Under the pieces are notes generated by a model. The model searched no databases. It was not told where the DNA came from and was given only the letters and a program-made list of their open reading frames with translations. Position numbers and translations under genes: made by a program. A stretch of DNA of 7,137 bases. Source: an uncultured Selenomonas sp. (GTDB taxonomy: Bacteria > Bacillota > Negativicutes > Selenomonadales > Selenomonadaceae). The stretch lies in assembly GCA_947097535.1 (NCBI GenBank), contig CAMURM010000074.1:1-7137 (forward strand). The letters are read 5' to 3'. Shown one piece after another: positions 1-4,995 of the stretch (position 1 is its first letter; each line of letters begins with the position of its first letter).

Positions 1-168
1 GACGGCTTCAAGATTCGCCGCGCGACTGTGGAACACGGCATCGTCTGCCTGACCTCGCTCGATACGGCATGGGAGGTGCTGCGCGTCTTGTCCTTCATGC
101 AGCAGCGCCGCCTCGTCTACGCGCTGGCGCTGCAGGACTACGTCGGCGGCGGCGACGATCTCGCCTGA
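1..168 (+). CDS. carB: Carbamoyl-phosphate synthase large subunit, C-terminal end (partial)
   Basis: An open frame runs from base 1 to TGA at 166-168 and gives the last 55 residues of a protein that starts outside the window. The stretch DGFKIRRATVEHG followed by CLTSLDTAWEVLRVL matches the end of the MGS-like allosteric domain of CarB, where the usual pattern is DG..IRR.A...I.C.TSLDTA. The large subunit makes carbamoyl phosphate from bicarbonate, ammonia (from CarA) and two ATP; this domain binds effectors such as UMP. None of the ATP-grasp domains is visible. The next two genes on the same strand are pyrF and pyrE, which supports a pyrimidine operon. A fused or monofunctional MGS-domain protein is a much less likely alternative. 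Confidence 0.82.
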   Translation, partial: DGFKIRRATVEHGIVCLTSLDTAWEVLRVLSFMQQRRLVYALALQDYVGGGDDLA

Positions 169-191
169 TTTCATGGCACTTAGGAAGCAAG

Positions 192-245
192 ATGAAATCT
201 TAGCCTCGCCTACGCCCTGCGGGCTTGTCGAGGCTAAGATTTCAT
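192..245. repeat. Perfect 17-bp inverted repeat with nested inner stem (carB-pyrF gap)
   Basis: ATGAAATCTTAGCCTCG at 192-208 is exactly reverse-complementary to 229-245. The 20-base middle contains a second short stem, GCCC (214-217) and GGGC (221-224), around the loop TGC. The transcript would fold into a long two-tier hairpin. No T-run follows the hairpin on either strand, so it is not a standard rho-independent terminator. Size and architecture resemble intergenic palindromic elements of the REP or small MITE kind, or an RNA-processing or stability hairpin within the operon. Copy number elsewhere in the genome cannot be seen from here. Confidence 0.8.
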
Positions 246-253
246 AGTACAAT
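225..253 (+). promoter_or_regulatory. Possible promoter before pyrF, partly inside the palindrome
   Basis: TTGTCG (225-230) and TACAAT (248-253) are separated by 17 bases. They match the sigma-A consensus at 4 of 6 and 5 of 6 positions. Transcription would begin near 260 and leave a short leader before the pyrF ATG at 284. The -35 element lies at the loop edge and the spacer is the right arm of the palindrome. It could be a chance match, because pyrF may simply be read through from carB. Confidence 0.3.
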
Positions 254-283
254 AATACGAGAAAATGTTTGGGGGGATAGGAA

Positions 284-1003
284 ATGACAGATGAGCGGTT
301 GATTGTCGCGTTGGATGTTCATTCGATGGATGAGGTGGAGAGCCTCGTTGAAACGCTCGGGGACAGCGTGGGCTTCTACAAGGTCGGCATGGAGCTGTTC
401 TACAGCATGGGCGCGCAGGTGATCGAATACCTCAAGGGCAAGCAGAAGAAGGTGTTTCTCGATCTCAAGCTCCACGATATTCCCAACACCGTTGCCGGTG
501 CGCTGCGCGTCTTGACGCGGCTGGGCGTCGACATGATCAACGTCCACGCCACGGGCGGCCTCATCATGATGGAAAAGGCGCTCGAAGCGGTCAAAGATGA
601 AGCGGAAAAGCTCGGCATCGAGAGGCCGAAGCTCGTCGCCGTGACGATCCTCAGCAGCATCAGCCTGAAGGATTGGAACAGGATGTGGCCGGACATCGAT
701 CTCGACGACCAGGCGGTTCATCTGGCGAAGCTCGTGCAGGAGGCGGGACTCGACGGCGTCATCTCCTCGCCGATGGAAGCGGAGACCATCCGACAGGCAT
801 GCGGCGAAGACTTCCTGATCGTCACGCCGGGCGTTCGCCCCGCGGGTGCCGCCATCAACGACCAGAGCCGCATCACGACGCCCGCCATCGCCCTCGGCAG
901 CGGTGCCACGCATCTCGTCGTCGGCAGACCCATCCGACTGGCGCTCAATCCGAAGCATGCGGCGGAGAATATCCTGAAGGAAATGGGGAGTGTGAAGTCA
1001 TGA
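284..1003 (+). CDS. pyrF: Orotidine 5'-phosphate decarboxylase
   Basis: This 239-aa cytosolic TIM-barrel enzyme decarboxylates OMP to UMP, the last step of de novo pyrimidine synthesis. The catalytic signature FLDLKLHDIPNTV (residues 58-70) carries the Asp60-Lys62-Asp65 array. Asp11 of the ALDV strand and Lys33 of YKVG complete the usual charged network. VTPGVRP (180-186) and VVGRPI (212-217, Arg216) form the phosphate-binding end of the barrel. The length equals that of typical Gram-positive PyrF proteins. The ATG at 284 follows the purine-rich GGGGGGATAGG at 271-281. The last four bases overlap the pyrE start, indicating translational coupling. One small deviation is SSPMEA where many family members have a CS.xEA-like sequence. 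Identification is firm. Confidence 0.97.
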   Translation: MTDERLIVALDVHSMDEVESLVETLGDSVGFYKVGMELFYSMGAQVIEYLKGKQKKVFLDLKLHDIPNTVAGALRVLTRLGVDMINVHATGGLIMMEKALEAVKDEAEKLGIERPKLVAVTILSSISLKDWNRMWPDIDLDDQAVHLAKLVQEAGLDGVISSPMEAETIRQACGEDFLIVTPGVRPAGAAINDQSRITTPAIALGSGATHLVVGRPIRLALNPKHAAENILKEMGSVKS

Positions 1004-1575
1004 CAGAAGCTGAAGTCAAGGACTTGCTGACGAAGACACATGCCATCATGCACGGGCACTTCCTGCTGACATCGGGGCTGCACAGTCCGCACTATGTGGA
1101 AAAGTTCAATGTGCTGCAGCACCCGGAGTATACAGAGCTTCTTTGCCGTGCGATGGCGGAGAAGTTCAAGGACGAAAACATCGATACCGTCGTGGGGCCT
1201 GTGACAGGCGGCATCCTTCTGGCGCATGAAACGGGCAAGGCGCTGGGCACGAGAGCCATCTTCACCGAGCGTGAGAATGGCAGGATGACGTTTCGCCGCG
1301 GCTTTACGCTGGAAAAAGGGGAGCGCGTCCTGATCGTCGAGGACATCGTTACGACCGGCGGCTCCATCAAAGAAGTCATCGACGTCGTGCGCGAGTTCGG
1401 CGGGATTCCCGTGGCTGTGGCAATGCTCGTGGATCGCAGCAACGGCAAGGTGAACTTCGACGGAGTGCCATGCACGGCACTTCTGCACATGGATGTCGAA
1501 GCCTATGCGCCCGAGGACTGCCCGCTCTGCAAGGAAGGGACTCCCCTGACGAAGCGCGGCAGGACAGGGAAATAA
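1000..1575 (+). CDS. pyrE: Orotate phosphoribosyltransferase (short, Thermus-type)
   Basis: This 191-aa protein transfers the phosphoribosyl group of PRPP to orotate to give OMP, the substrate of the preceding PyrF. The PRPP-binding loop VLIVEDIVTTGGS is at residues 110-122, and an upstream PRTase strand reads VVGPVTGG at 64-71. The N-terminal GHFLLTSGLHSPHYVEKF (19-36) and the C-terminal CPLCKEGTPLTKRG (174-187) are typical of the Thermus-type PyrE subfamily rather than the E. coli type. The ATG at 1000 overlaps the pyrF stop (ATGA), and GGGGAG at 985-990 is nine bases upstream. An in-frame extension back to 673 is a shadow of pyrF and is rejected. A terminator follows the TAA. Confidence 0.95.
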   Translation: MTEAEVKDLLTKTHAIMHGHFLLTSGLHSPHYVEKFNVLQHPEYTELLCRAMAEKFKDENIDTVVGPVTGGILLAHETGKALGTRAIFTERENGRMTFRRGFTLEKGERVLIVEDIVTTGGSIKEVIDVVREFGGIPVAVAMLVDRSNGKVNFDGVPCTALLHMDVEAYAPEDCPLCKEGTPLTKRGRTGK

Positions 1576-1587
1576 CTGCGGAGGCAG

Positions 1588-1620
1588 AAGACAGGAGCTT
1601 GCAACGTGCTCCTGTCTTTT
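1588..1620 (+). terminator. Rho-independent terminator of the pyr operon
   Basis: AAGACAGGAGC (1588-1598) pairs perfectly with GCTCCTGTCTT (1608-1618) around a 9-base loop. The stem runs into TTTT at 1617-1620. It lies 13 bases after the pyrE stop. The next gene starts only 28 bases later, so its promoter is not obvious and some readthrough is possible. Confidence 0.82.
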
Positions 1621-1637
1621 GCATGTGCCAAAGATAC

Positions 1638-1643
1638 AGGAGA
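1638..1643 (+). promoter_or_regulatory. Ribosome binding site that fixes a TTG start at 1649
   Basis: AGGAGA at 1638-1643 sits five bases before TTG at 1649. The alternative in-frame TTG at 1619 falls inside the T-run of the pyrE terminator and has no Shine-Dalgarno sequence, and the in-frame GTG at 1625 also lacks one. The start at 1649 is therefore preferred. Confidence 0.65.
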
Positions 1644-1648
1644 ATACG

Positions 1649-2338
1649 TTGAAAGAAGAAAATATCAAAAAAGTGGAAGAAGATGTTGCTGCATGGGCGT
1701 ATCTGGCGCAGCTTCCTTCGACGCTGGAAGGTTTTGCCTATCGAAAAGCGATGTCTGTGAAAGACGATGTATATGAACTGTTTTCTTACGAAAAGCCTGA
1801 CCGTCATCGTGCAGCCACGGCGTATTATCATGAAGAAACGAAGGAGTATAAGCTCAGCGTGCAGATCGGTCTGACGCAGTTCTGCCGCATTGAATTTATG
1901 GCGCCTACGATCGAGGTCTTTGAAAAGCATCTGACGGAGCATCTGCAAAAGCTGCTCGTGGAGCTCACCGCTTTCGAGCCGGGTGATGTCAGCAGCATCG
2001 TGCGCAAGAAGAAGATCATGGAATGGGAGTACGGGAAAAGTTTTCCCGCAGAATTGGAGGGTTTCGAGCTCTTCATCTCGCCCGAAAAGCCGCTGAAAAT
2101 CACGAATGGCTCGTATATCATCGTGGACTATTCCGATTTTGCCATAGCGAGTAATTTCGCCGTCTATTACAATATCTTTCGCGATGAATTTTTTGGCGAA
2201 GGCAGGATTCGCGGCATTCCGGAAATCAACTATCTCTTCGATTCGCATGACCTCGCCGAGCTTGCCGTGAAGATGGAGCATCATCTCGCCGCACGCCTGC
2301 AAGATGTACGGCAGAAGGCTGTGGCGCAGAAACAATAG
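1649..2338 (+). CDS. Conserved-looking protein of unknown function with duplicated domain
   Basis: I do not recognise this 229-aa soluble protein; it has no signal peptide or membrane segment. It appears to be built from two related halves. Residues 22-106 begin LPSTLEGF, have AYY at 58-60 and an amphipathic helix with EHL at 97-99. Residues 132-217 begin FPAELEGF, have VYY at 172-174 and a helix with HHL at 211-213. The linker (107-131) contains a basic RKKK cluster at 119-122. No catalytic signature is apparent. The TTG start at 1649 is chosen from AGGAGA five bases upstream. Its stop codon lies within the Shine-Dalgarno region of the next gene 15 bases on, so the two are probably co-translated. 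Codon use is somewhat more AT-rich than in the neighbours. It is a real gene by RBS, frame length and coupling, but no function is assigned. Confidence 0.8.
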   Translation: MKEENIKKVEEDVAAWAYLAQLPSTLEGFAYRKAMSVKDDVYELFSYEKPDRHRAATAYYHEETKEYKLSVQIGLTQFCRIEFMAPTIEVFEKHLTEHLQKLLVELTAFEPGDVSSIVRKKKIMEWEYGKSFPAELEGFELFISPEKPLKITNGSYIIVDYSDFAIASNFAVYYNIFRDEFFGEGRIRGIPEINYLFDSHDLAELAVKMEHHLAARLQDVRQKAVAQKQ

Positions 2339-2353
2339 GAGGAATTTTCCCGT

Positions 2354-3601
2354 ATGTCGTTTTCCAAAGAAATCCTTGCCTTGAAAGAGAGCGTCTTAGA
2401 AGAATTGTCCGCGTCCTTTCGAGAAATCGGGCGCATCAGTGAAGAGAATACCTTGAAAGTTCTCGCGGCAATGCGCGAATGCAAAGTCTCCGATATACAC
2501 TTCAATACATCGTCGGGCTATGCCTACGATGATATCGGCAGGGCGAAGCTGGAAGAACTTTATGCAAAGGTCTTCGGCGCGGAAAGTGCCCTCGTGCGCA
2601 CGCAGTTCGTCTCCGGCACGCACGCTCTGGCGACCGTACTGTTCGGCATACTGCGCCCCGGCGACAAACTCGTATCGCTGACGGGCGCGCCTTACGACAC
2701 AATGCAGACGGTCATCGGCTACGCGGCACCCAGTCCCGGCTCCTTGAAGGAATACGGCATCCTCTACGAGGAGCTGCCTCTGCGGGAAGGGCGAGTGGAC
2801 GCGGAAAAGATTGCCGAGATCATCGACGAAAAGACGAAGATGGTTCTGATCCAGCGCTCACGCGGCTACAGCCAGCGCCCGACCCTGCGGATCGAAGACA
2901 TCCGGGAAATCTGTGCCGAGGTTCATCGCAAAAAGCCCGGCTGCATCGCTTTCGTTGATAATTGCTACGGCGAGTTTGTGGAAGAGCAGGAGCCGACGCA
3001 GGCAGGCGCGGACATCATGGCGGGCTCTTTGATCAAGAATCCCGGCGGGGGACTCGCGCCGACGGGCGGCTATATCGTCGGCCGCAAAGACCTCGTAGAG
3101 CTTGCCGCCTATCGCCTGACCGCGCCCGGCATGGGAGCGGAACTCGGCGCCTCGCTTGTCAATAACCGTCTCTTCTTCCAAGGTCTGTTCCTTGCTCCGC
3201 ACGTCGTATCGCAGGCGATCAAAGGCGCGCTCTTCGCCGCCGGCATCTTCGAGAGGCTCGGCTATACGACGTATCCCAAGGCAAGCGCGAGCAGGGGAGA
3301 CATCATTCAAGCCATAGAGCTCGGTTCGCCGGAGAAACTCATAGCGTTCTGCGGCGGCGTCCAGCAGTATTCTCCTGTCGATTCCTTCGTAAAGCCCGAA
3401 CCGTGGGATATGCCCGGCTATGCCGATCCGATCATCATGGCGGCAGGCACCTTCGTGCAGGGCGCCTCCATCGAATTCAGCGCCGACGGCCCCATGCGAC
3501 CGCCGTACAACGTCTACCTGCAGGGCGGTCTGACCTTCGAGCAGGTCATGTTCGGCATCCTCGGAGCCGCGACAGAAATCGAACGGCTATCTGCCGAATA
3601 G
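2354..3601 (+). CDS. PLP-dependent methionine gamma-lyase family protein (YnbB/'aluminium resistance' type)
   Basis: This 415-aa cytosolic fold-type I PLP enzyme belongs to the family called 'aluminium resistance protein' or methionine gamma-lyase family (Pfam Met_gamma_lyase), with Bacillus YnbB as a relative. The cofactor-binding features are visible. VSGTHALA (86-93) is the phosphate-binding turn region. Asp202 in FVDNCYGEF (200-208) would pair with the pyridine nitrogen. Lys228 in SLIKNPGGG (225-233) would form the Schiff base. The C-terminal half has conserved-looking PGMGAE, VQQYSPVDSFVKPEPWDMPGY segments and PYNVYLQGGLT. The length is close to the family norm. The true substrate of most members is not established; C-S lyase chemistry on a sulfur amino acid is a family-based guess. 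AGGAGGA at 2337-2343 overlaps the upstream stop, and a terminator follows directly. In related Firmicutes this gene often lies near hfq, miaA or lexA, which fits the lexA neighbour. Confidence 0.9.
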   Translation: MSFSKEILALKESVLEELSASFREIGRISEENTLKVLAAMRECKVSDIHFNTSSGYAYDDIGRAKLEELYAKVFGAESALVRTQFVSGTHALATVLFGILRPGDKLVSLTGAPYDTMQTVIGYAAPSPGSLKEYGILYEELPLREGRVDAEKIAEIIDEKTKMVLIQRSRGYSQRPTLRIEDIREICAEVHRKKPGCIAFVDNCYGEFVEEQEPTQAGADIMAGSLIKNPGGGLAPTGGYIVGRKDLVELAAYRLTAPGMGAELGASLVNNRLFFQGLFLAPHVVSQAIKGALFAAGIFERLGYTTYPKASASRGDIIQAIELGSPEKLIAFCGGVQQYSPVDSFVKPEPWDMPGYADPIIMAAGTFVQGASIEFSADGPMRPPYNVYLQGGLTFEQVMFGILGAATEIERLSAE

Positions 3602-3603
3602 AA

Positions 3604-3639
3604 AAATGCCATGCAGGCAAAAGCTCCTGCATGGCATTT
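3604..3639. terminator. Bidirectional terminator between convergent genes
   Basis: AAATGCCATGCAGG (3604-3617) is perfectly complementary to 3626-3639, with an 8-base loop. Read on the minus strand the stem is followed by TTTTTC, which suits lexA. On the plus strand it is followed by TTTCCTT, which is weaker. It sits directly after the PLP-enzyme stop and 8 bases from the lexA stop, so it probably serves both genes. Confidence 0.82.
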
Positions 3640-3646
3640 CCTTAAT

Positions 3647-4261
3647 TCAAAAGCGTCGATAGGTGCCGATCACCTTTCCGAGTATGCGGACATCCGTTTC
3701 GTAGAACGGCTCCATCTCGTCGTTCTCGGGCTGCAGGCGTATGCGATCTTTCTCCTTGAAGAAGCGCTTGACGGTAGCGCTGCCATCCTCGACCAGGGCG
3801 ACGACGATATCGTTGTTCTCTGCCGTTTCCTGCTGCTTGACGAAGACGAAATCCCCGTCATGGATTCCCGCCTTGATCATGCTGCGCCCCTTGACGCGCA
3901 GGATGAATACCTTGCCGCGCGTGCCGATGAACCCTTGCGGGAAAGAAAAGACCTCTTCGATATTCTCTTCCGCCAGGATGGGAATGCCCGCGGTCACCAC
4001 GCCGACGAGGGGAACGGAAACATTGCGCTCCCAAGGCTTTTCCTCAAGGATATCGATGGCTCGCGGCTTCGCCGGATCGCGCTTGATCAGCCCTGCCTCT
4101 TCCATCTTGGCGAGATAGCCGTGAACCGTAGAGCTCGATTTTAGCCCCACGGCGTCCCCGATTTCGCGCACAGACGGCGGATAGCCTTTTTTCAGCAGGA
4201 AATCTTTGATATACGAAAAAATCGTTTGCTGCCACTCGGCAGAAGTATGACGTCGTTTCAT
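3647..4261 (-). CDS. lexA: SOS regulator LexA, self-cleaving repressor
   Basis: LexA represses DNA-repair genes and is inactivated by RecA-stimulated autocleavage. With ATG at 4261 it is 204 aa. The N-terminal winged helix-turn-helix spans about residues 8-70, with KGYPPSVREIGDAVGL and the recognition-helix region SSSTVHGYLAKMEEAGLI, almost the Bacillus sequence. The scissile Ala91-Gly92 bond lies in VVTAGIP. The S24 peptidase dyad is Ser127 in KGRSMI and Lys165 in ATVKRFF. An Arg precedes the catalytic Ser where many LexA proteins have Asp; E. coli has Met there, so function should persist. An in-frame GTG at 4270 would add MIE, but the ATG has GGGTGAT four bases before it. The gene is divergent from the HAD phosphatase gene and converges on the PLP-enzyme gene. 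Confidence 0.95.
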   Translation of the reverse strand: MKRRHTSAEWQQTIFSYIKDFLLKKGYPPSVREIGDAVGLKSSSTVHGYLAKMEEAGLIKRDPAKPRAIDILEEKPWERNVSVPLVGVVTAGIPILAEENIEEVFSFPQGFIGTRGKVFILRVKGRSMIKAGIHDGDFVFVKQQETAENNDIVVALVEDGSATVKRFFKEKDRIRLQPENDEMEPFYETDVRILGKVIGTYRRF

Positions 4262-4265
4262 TTCA

Positions 4266-4272
4266 ATCACCC
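4266..4272 (-). promoter_or_regulatory. Shine-Dalgarno deciding the lexA start
   Basis: On the minus strand GGGTGAT (4272 to 4266) lies four bases before ATG at 4261. It matches the GGTGAT part of the anti-SD complement AAGGAGGTGAT, for which short spacing is normal. The GTG at 4270 lies within this site and lacks its own upstream SD, so initiation at the ATG is more likely. Confidence 0.6.
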
Positions 4273-4300
4273 GTGACCATAGAGATTGCTGCAGGTAAAC

Positions 4301-4316
4301 GCGGCAAAAAGGCCGC
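4301..4316. other. Small hairpin in the lexA 5' leader
   Basis: GCGGC (4301-4305) and GCCGC (4312-4316) are complementary around AAAAAG. In the predicted lexA transcript it would be a 5-bp stem with a U-rich loop roughly 40 bases before the start codon. It is short and could be incidental. Confidence 0.3.
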
Positions 4317-4324
4317 TTGCTTTC

Positions 4325-4333
4325 ATTATAGCA
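4325..4333 (-). promoter_or_regulatory. Predicted lexA promoter, extended -10
   Basis: On the minus strand TGCTATAAT (4333 to 4325) is a perfect extended -10 element. No good -35 is seen about 17 bases upstream (TGGCGC), which extended -10 promoters can tolerate. Transcription would begin near 4318 and give a leader of about 57 bases. Confidence 0.55.
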
Positions 4334-4344
4334 GATGTGCTATA
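4327..4344. promoter_or_regulatory. Palindromic candidate operator shared by divergent promoters
   Basis: TATAGCA (4327-4333), GATG, then TGCTATA (4338-4344) form a 7-bp perfect inverted repeat with a 4-base centre. Each arm overlaps the extended -10 of a promoter facing outward from the centre, so a bound dimer would block both. The 4-base centre equals that of the Gram-positive LexA box, but the half-site sequence differs from GAAC/GTTC. Part of the symmetry may arise simply from two back-to-back -10 elements. Confidence 0.45.
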
Positions 4345-4395
4345 TTTGCGCCATGGATGGAGGATAATGTTGTGCAAGCGATGGGAGTTTGAGTT

Positions 4396-4995
4396 ATGAC
4401 GAAATTCATTTTCGACCTCGATGGGACGGTCACGAAGGAAGAAACCCTTCCTCTCATTGCCGAGCATTTCTCTGTGCAGGAGGAGATTGAAAAGCTCACG
4501 AAACAGACGGTCATGGGGAATATTCCTTTCGTCGAATCGTTCATCCGCCGCGTATTCATCCTGGGCAAGCTGCCGGTGGATGAGATTGATGAACTTTTAG
4601 CGGGTGTAGCGCTTCATACAGATGTCGTGGCTTTCATCAAGAAAAACAGCGCGCATTGTGCGATCGCTACGGGGAATCTTTCGTGTTGGGTCGCGAAGCT
4701 CGTTGCAGAGATCGGCTGCGAGGTCTATTGCTCCGAGGGAATGATCGAGAACAACCGGGTGGTAAAGATTACGGATATCCTCAAGAAGGAAAATGTCGTC
4801 GAAAGGTATCGTGCCGAAGGCTGCCGTGTCGTATTCATCGGCGACGGCAACAACGATGTGGAGGCGATGCGCGCTGCTGACGTAGCCGTCGCCTCGGGGC
4901 TCACGCACGCGCCGACCGCCAGCGTCATTTCCGTGGCAGATTATCTCGTATTGAATGAGGTGGCATTATGCAGACAGCTAAATCAGTTGTTATAA
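4396..4995 (+). CDS. HAD-superfamily phosphatase (phosphoserine phosphatase-like)
   Basis: This 199-aa soluble protein has the HAD catalytic motifs in order. Motif I is FDLDGTVT (residues 6-13, nucleophile Asp7 and acid/base Asp9). Motif II is IATGN, with Thr92. A motif III lysine lies around 124-132. Motif IV is IGDGNNDVEAM (148-158, Asp150 and Asp154). The helical insert after motif I (about 14-75) is a C1 cap as in the SerB-like HAD-IB group, so the substrate is probably a small phosphomonoester. The start is supported by GGGAG at 4383-4387, eight bases upstream. The 3' end overlaps the next gene by 28 bases, so the phosphatase and the nucleotidyltransferase are probably made together. The actual substrate is not evident; a true SerB is possible but the context does not favour serine synthesis. 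Confidence 0.87.
   Translation: MTKFIFDLDGTVTKEETLPLIAEHFSVQEEIEKLTKQTVMGNIPFVESFIRRVFILGKLPVDEIDELLAGVALHTDVVAFIKKNSAHCAIATGNLSCWVAKLVAEIGCEVYCSEGMIENNRVVKITDILKKENVVERYRAEGCRVVFIGDGNNDVEAMRAADVAVASGLTHAPTASVISVADYLVLNEVALCRQLNQLL

Larger units (their letters stand above)
4317..4346 (+). promoter_or_regulatory. Predicted promoter of the HAD phosphatase gene
   Basis: The extended -10 TGCTATATT (TG at 4338-4339, hexamer 4341-4346, 5 of 6 matches) is 18 bases after TTGCTT (4317-4322, 3 of 6). Transcription would start near 4353, about 43 bases before the ATG at 4396. It overlaps the lexA promoter and the palindrome. Confidence 0.5.

Noticed and set aside
192..245. Reading the carB-pyrF palindrome as a rho-independent terminator or a PyrR attenuator
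   Set aside because: There is no U-tract after the stem, and known PyrR attenuators lie in the leader and early genes of pyr operons with a defined anti-terminator motif that I do not see here.
673..999. In-frame upstream extension of pyrE giving a 300-aa protein
   Set aside because: The added 109 residues are Arg- and Gly-rich out-of-frame translation of pyrF. PyrE starts at 1000 with its own RBS.
718..1668. Minus-strand open frame of 316 codons across pyrF and pyrE
   Set aside because: Antisense to two certain genes, no RBS or family motif, and the His/Arg-rich composition is typical of GC-rich shadow frames.
1376..2335. Minus-strand open frame of 319 codons crossing pyrE, a terminator and the unknown gene
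   Set aside because: It crosses the pyr terminator and two plus-strand genes with good start signals, and no domain is recognisable.
3611..4144. Plus-strand open frame of 177 codons over lexA
   Set aside because: It starts inside the terminator hairpin and is antisense to lexA; no RBS or domain.
4353..4368. Tiny leader ORF (ATG-GAT-GGA-GGA-TAA) before the HAD gene
   Set aside because: Four codons, no RBS of its own, and no regulatory codon run.
4314..4380. Distant 7-base inverted repeat CGCTTGC and GCAAGCG around the lexA/HAD palindrome
   Set aside because: Short arms 53 bases apart are expected by chance, and they have no relation to the promoters beyond rough symmetry.
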